From: WLMZ01 sp043753895 | GTDB taxonomy: Bacteria; Actinomycetota; Acidimicrobiia; Acidimicrobiales; Ilumatobacteraceae | Reading direction: 5' to 3' | Assembly (NCBI GenBank): GCA_043753895.1 | Contig: JAYUWK010000133.1 | Coordinates: 1-64,000, forward strand | DNA length: 64,000 nt | Part shown: positions 61,465 through 64,000 of the stretch, piece after piece | Layout: every line of letters begins with the position of its first letter | Position numbering within the stretch: position 1 is the first letter of the stretch | Notes under the pieces: model-generated | What the model was told of the DNA's origin: nothing | The model's database searches: none | Seen by the model: the letters and a program-made list of their open reading frames with translations, nothing else | Made by a program: the position numbers and the translations under genes

Positions 61465-63156
61465 TCAGCCGCCGGCGGGCGCCGGCAACTCGGCGACGTT
61501 GAGCCACCGTGCGCCGGTGGCGCGCCGAACCACAAAGGTGGTGGAGAACGGTGACGACACGCGCGATTGCAGGTGCCCTGCCGCGTCGTATGTCTCTTTC
61601 GCAACCGTGCCCCGTGACACTAGGCCCAAGCTCAAGCCATCTTGCTTGCCGAAGGGGATCAACAGGGTCACGTGAACGTTGTCGATCTGGTAGTGCTCGC
61701 TGACGGTCGTGCCGGTGAGTTGGGCCTCGCGCAGCCGAGCTTGCATGGCATCGAGGCGGTCGCCGTGGTCGACGGCGGTGAGGATCGTCGCGTCTTTGCG
61801 CAGCAGGGCCTGGTTCTCGAGCTCGAGGTTCTCGGCCAAGGTGAGCACGATCTGTTGCGCACCTGCACCGGAGATCTCGTGGTTCCAGTCGAGCACTCCC
61901 TGATCGATGGAGAACGTTGGGAACGTTGCCGGGTTGACGTCGTGTGGCACACGCCCGAGGACGGCTTCGGTGTCTGCGGCGAGGGCCCCGCGCGACGGAG
62001 CGCTGAGTGCCAGGATGCCGACGCCAAAAGCGGCAATCACGACGCCGACTACAGCGACGCGGGCGGCGGCGCCCAGCACGCCTCTTTCGCCATCGCGACC
62101 GCTCACCAACGACATCACGAACGGTGCGACGTGGTCACCATCGCTGCCCGGCTCGGGAACCAAACGGTCCAGGATCGGACGGAACGCGCAGACCAGTACG
62201 AGCCCACCGAGGAGGGCGACCTTCGTGCCGAACTCTGTGGTCTGAGGCGCCATCAGCGCCACGGAGACAATCGCAACGAGCAGGCCGAACGCCAATCGCC
62301 CGACCCGACCCGAGGGAACAGTCTTCGGGTCGGTGATCATGAAGAAAAGGAAGATCAGGATCTCCGGTGAGGTGATGATCACCTTCCAGTAGTCGTAGCC
62401 ACACACGGGTGTGAACGCCCAACGCGCGGTGATGCAGTGACCGGAACTGGCGAGAACACCGAGTCCGATCGCGAGCGCCACCCAGAACGTCGCCGCTGAG
62501 GCAAGAAGACGCAGGCGACCGGTGATCAGCGATCCGCCAACCAGGATGACGACGTAGGCCGGGATCATCCATCCGTTGAGCGGCGACCACCAGAAATCGA
62601 GCGGCTCGACGCGCGTGCTGCCGAGCAGCAAGAACGCAAGCACGAGTCCGAGGTTCGATGGATTGAAAAGATGCGATCCCCGGTATTGGATCGTGTACTT
62701 GGTGAGCAGCGAGAACGCGGCAATGCCGGCGAAGACGTACCACGCATGGAATGTCCAGTGGTCGTTCGGGGTGCCGGGCACGCGCAAGATGAGCGCGATG
62801 CCGCTCCCTGTCAGCATTGCGCTGGCTGGCCACACGAACGACTTGGTCTCGCGAAAGCTGATGGCCACGCCGATGATCGCGGTGGTCAAGATTGCAGCCA
62901 GGATCTGTGGGACGCTCACTCGGAAGTGGAGCCCGACCTGTCCGAGCACGTGAATGGTGATGACGACCGAAGCAACATGTAGTCGTGGATCGCGGATCTT
63001 CGGCAAGATCACCGGGTAACTGCGCGCTCCGAGCTTGAGCGTGCGTCGCTTCGCGGCCGCCGCAACGGAAGCGACGTCGTTGCCCGTCGGCAACCCACGA
63101 CCGGGCATCGTGAGCACCGTGGATGCTCGTTGCATAGTGACGACTTGCTCCCCCAT
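61465..63156 (-). CDS. RnfD-like polytopic membrane protein
   Basis: 563 residues if started at ATG 63154-63156 (ATG 63133-63135 is an alternative with GGGGGAG upstream). About nine helices; 'FVWPASAMLTGSGIALILR', 'TIQYRGSHLFNPSNLGLVLAFLLLG' and 'FLFFMITDPKTVPSGRVGR' are features of the RnfD/NqrB family (DUF-type members in aerobes). A C-terminal ~150-residue soluble domain follows. Canonical flavin attachment Ser/Thr could not be confirmed. Adjacent to a CRTAC1-type gene. Confidence 0.72.
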   Translation of the reverse strand: MGEQVVTMQRASTVLTMPGRGLPTGNDVASVAAAAKRRTLKLGARSYPVILPKIRDPRLHVASVVITIHVLGQVGLHFRVSVPQILAAILTTAIIGVAISFRETKSFVWPASAMLTGSGIALILRVPGTPNDHWTFHAWYVFAGIAAFSLLTKYTIQYRGSHLFNPSNLGLVLAFLLLGSTRVEPLDFWWSPLNGWMIPAYVVILVGGSLITGRLRLLASAATFWVALAIGLGVLASSGHCITARWAFTPVCGYDYWKVIITSPEILIFLFFMITDPKTVPSGRVGRLAFGLLVAIVSVALMAPQTTEFGTKVALLGGLVLVCAFRPILDRLVPEPGSDGDHVAPFVMSLVSGRDGERGVLGAAARVAVVGVVIAAFGVGILALSAPSRGALAADTEAVLGRVPHDVNPATFPTFSIDQGVLDWNHEISGAGAQQIVLTLAENLELENQALLRKDATILTAVDHGDRLDAMQARLREAQLTGTTVSEHYQIDNVHVTLLIPFGKQDGLSLGLVSRGTVAKETYDAAGHLQSRVSSPFSTTFVVRRATGARWLNVAELPAPAGG

Positions 63157-63220
63157 CGACGGTAAGACTAGTGCAGGACTCCCAATCCGATGTGGGCGAG
63201 ATCGACCAATCGATAATGAG

Positions 63221-64000
63221 TCAAGAATTGCTCGTCGGCGACCATACTGCGGGCACTCCGGCACCGCGCGCGAGCGTGACGAACTGGTCGGCCTGCACCG
63301 TCATCCACGGGCCCATTTCGCCGTCAGGCCATTGCACGCGAACCTGAGCCTGTGTGCCCGTGCCGAGACCGGTGTGCAACCAGCCGAGTTCGCCGCTGGC
63401 ATGTCCACCGCCAACGGTGATCTCACGGGAAATGGTGCGGTTGCCGATCTTGATCTCGAGCCTGGCCCCGATCGCATCCACGTTCGGCGCCGCCTGATGC
63501 AACGCAATCGACAGCCAGTGCCCCATCGCCACCGAGTGTTGGGCATCACCGCTGCCGGCGTTGCGCCACAGTTGGATGTTCTGATCGCGGTCCACGACGG
63601 CAAGGTCGAGCAGGCCATCCATGTTGAAGTCCACGACCGCCGCACCGCGCGACTTGGCGTAGCGCACGATCCCTGCGGCCTGCGCGCCCTCTGCGAATGT
63701 GCCATCGGCCTTGCCGATGAGGAGGTTGCTGGGGTCACGCGAAGATGTGTCGACTTGCGCATCGACGTTGCCTTTGGTGACGAACAGATCGATGAAGCCG
63801 TCGTTGTTGACATCTCCGAACTCAGGGTGCCATGCGGTGGAGGGCAGCACGTCGCCGCCGACGAAGGGCCGTTGGGCGGTGACCCCACGTTCCAGCGCGA
63901 TATCGCGATAGGTGGGGTGGGATACGCCGGCATCCAGAGTCTGCAGCTTGTTGTCTCCCTGACTGGTGAGGAATACCTCGGGGAGACCATCGCCAGTGAC
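63221..64000 (-). CDS. CRTAC1-like FG-GAP/UnbV (ASPIC) protein, C-terminal part (cut by window edge)
   Basis: The frame runs unbroken from the right edge to the stop at 63221 (~259 codons seen). FG-GAP/VCBS blades: 'FGDVNNDGFIDLFVTKGN', 'VVDFNMDGLLDLAVVDRDQN' with Ca-binding Asp-rich loops. The end is an ASPIC/UnbV domain: 'IGARLEIKIGNRTISREITVGGGHASG' and 'VRVQWPDGEMGPW'. Exported beta-propeller family. The pairing with an RnfD-like gene is seen here and hints at a shared membrane or extracellular role. N-terminus lies beyond the window. Confidence 0.88.
   Translation of the reverse strand, partial: VTGDGLPEVFLTSQGDNKLQTLDAGVSHPTYRDIALERGVTAQRPFVGGDVLPSTAWHPEFGDVNNDGFIDLFVTKGNVDAQVDTSSRDPSNLLIGKADGTFAEGAQAAGIVRYAKSRGAAVVDFNMDGLLDLAVVDRDQNIQLWRNAGSGDAQHSVAMGHWLSIALHQAAPNVDAIGARLEIKIGNRTISREITVGGGHASGELGWLHTGLGTGTQAQVRVQWPDGEMGPWMTVQADQFVTLARGAGVPAVWSPTSNS

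Noticed and set aside
1..64000. General reassignment of UGA to an amino acid
   Set aside because: UGA ends many genes at tight ATGA/GTGA overlaps, so it is a normal stop here.
1..64000. Sec machinery or tRNA-Sec inside the window
   Set aside because: No selA, selB, selD or tRNA-like fold was found by reading; the genes must lie elsewhere if present.

Overview
This 64 kb window is high-GC, densely packed actinobacterial DNA. Mycofactocin genes (mftE, mftF), a split-barrel protein of the type that binds F420 or FMN, a DUF3052 protein, a LivH-LivM fusion, an MshD-like double acetyltransferase and many apparently leaderless start codons all point that way. The mixture would fit an Acidimicrobiia-type lineage, but that placement is inference. 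No rRNA, tRNA, CRISPR array, insertion sequence or prophage was seen.

Layout. 0-7 kb: partial YihY/BrkB gene, then a three-gene branched-chain-amino-acid-type uptake operon built from fused subunits (LivH-LivM; MFS-LivF-LivG; binding protein). 7-10.5 kb: ung, a secreted low-complexity protein, a VapBC-like pair and a sigma/anti-sigma pair. 10.6-17 kb: PLP enzyme, ROK kinase, acyl-CoA synthetase, DUF418 and alanine-racemase-like genes, DUF4395. 17-24 kb: one minus-strand operon etfA-fixC-fixX-etfB-PQQ-like propeller-mftE-mftF. 24-31 kb: MacB/FtsX-type exporter (ATPase plus two large permeases) with PPOX and DUF3052 genes. 31-41 kb: a cyclase/ATPase/TPR regulator coupled to two AhpD/CMD-like genes, an NMN adenylyltransferase, a 1-Cys peroxiredoxin, small redox genes and a glutathione peroxidase. 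41-45 kb: envelope acyltransferase and a GT-C/SGNH fusion. 45-53 kb: flavin monooxygenase, LLM oxidoreductase, acyl-CoA dehydrogenase, a frameshifted antiporter and a decayed LuxR regulator. 53-59 kb: PknB-like kinase, FadD joined in frame to a broken DUF389 gene, Gfo/Idh/MocA and SDR enzymes. 59-64 kb: a toxin-antitoxin-like cassette between direct repeats, a third AhpD-like gene, and an RnfD-like/CRTAC1 pair running off the right edge.

Main result. Three genes (35297-35821, 39706-40185 reverse, 60449-61444) are interrupted by one in-frame TGA exactly where a catalytic redox cysteine belongs: CxxU in two AhpD/CMD-like proteins and the NVASxU position of glutathione peroxidase. In each the frame continues intact past the TGA, and a 7-bp hairpin with a small loop containing GU lies 10-17 nt downstream of it. 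The glutathione peroxidase hairpin shares its ten central bases (GCAGGTCTGC) with the Escherichia coli fdhF SECIS element. The straightforward reading is three bacterial selenoproteins, all peroxide/thiol enzymes. The Sec machinery (selA, selB, selC, selD) is not in this window, so this remains a strong inference. UGA is an ordinary stop elsewhere, for example in the many ATGA/GTGA overlaps.

Several other genes are visibly broken by frameshift, deletion or TAG stops (LuxR, antiporter, DUF389, a cytochrome-like lipoprotein). These differ from the three TGA cases, where the only change is at a catalytic cysteine.
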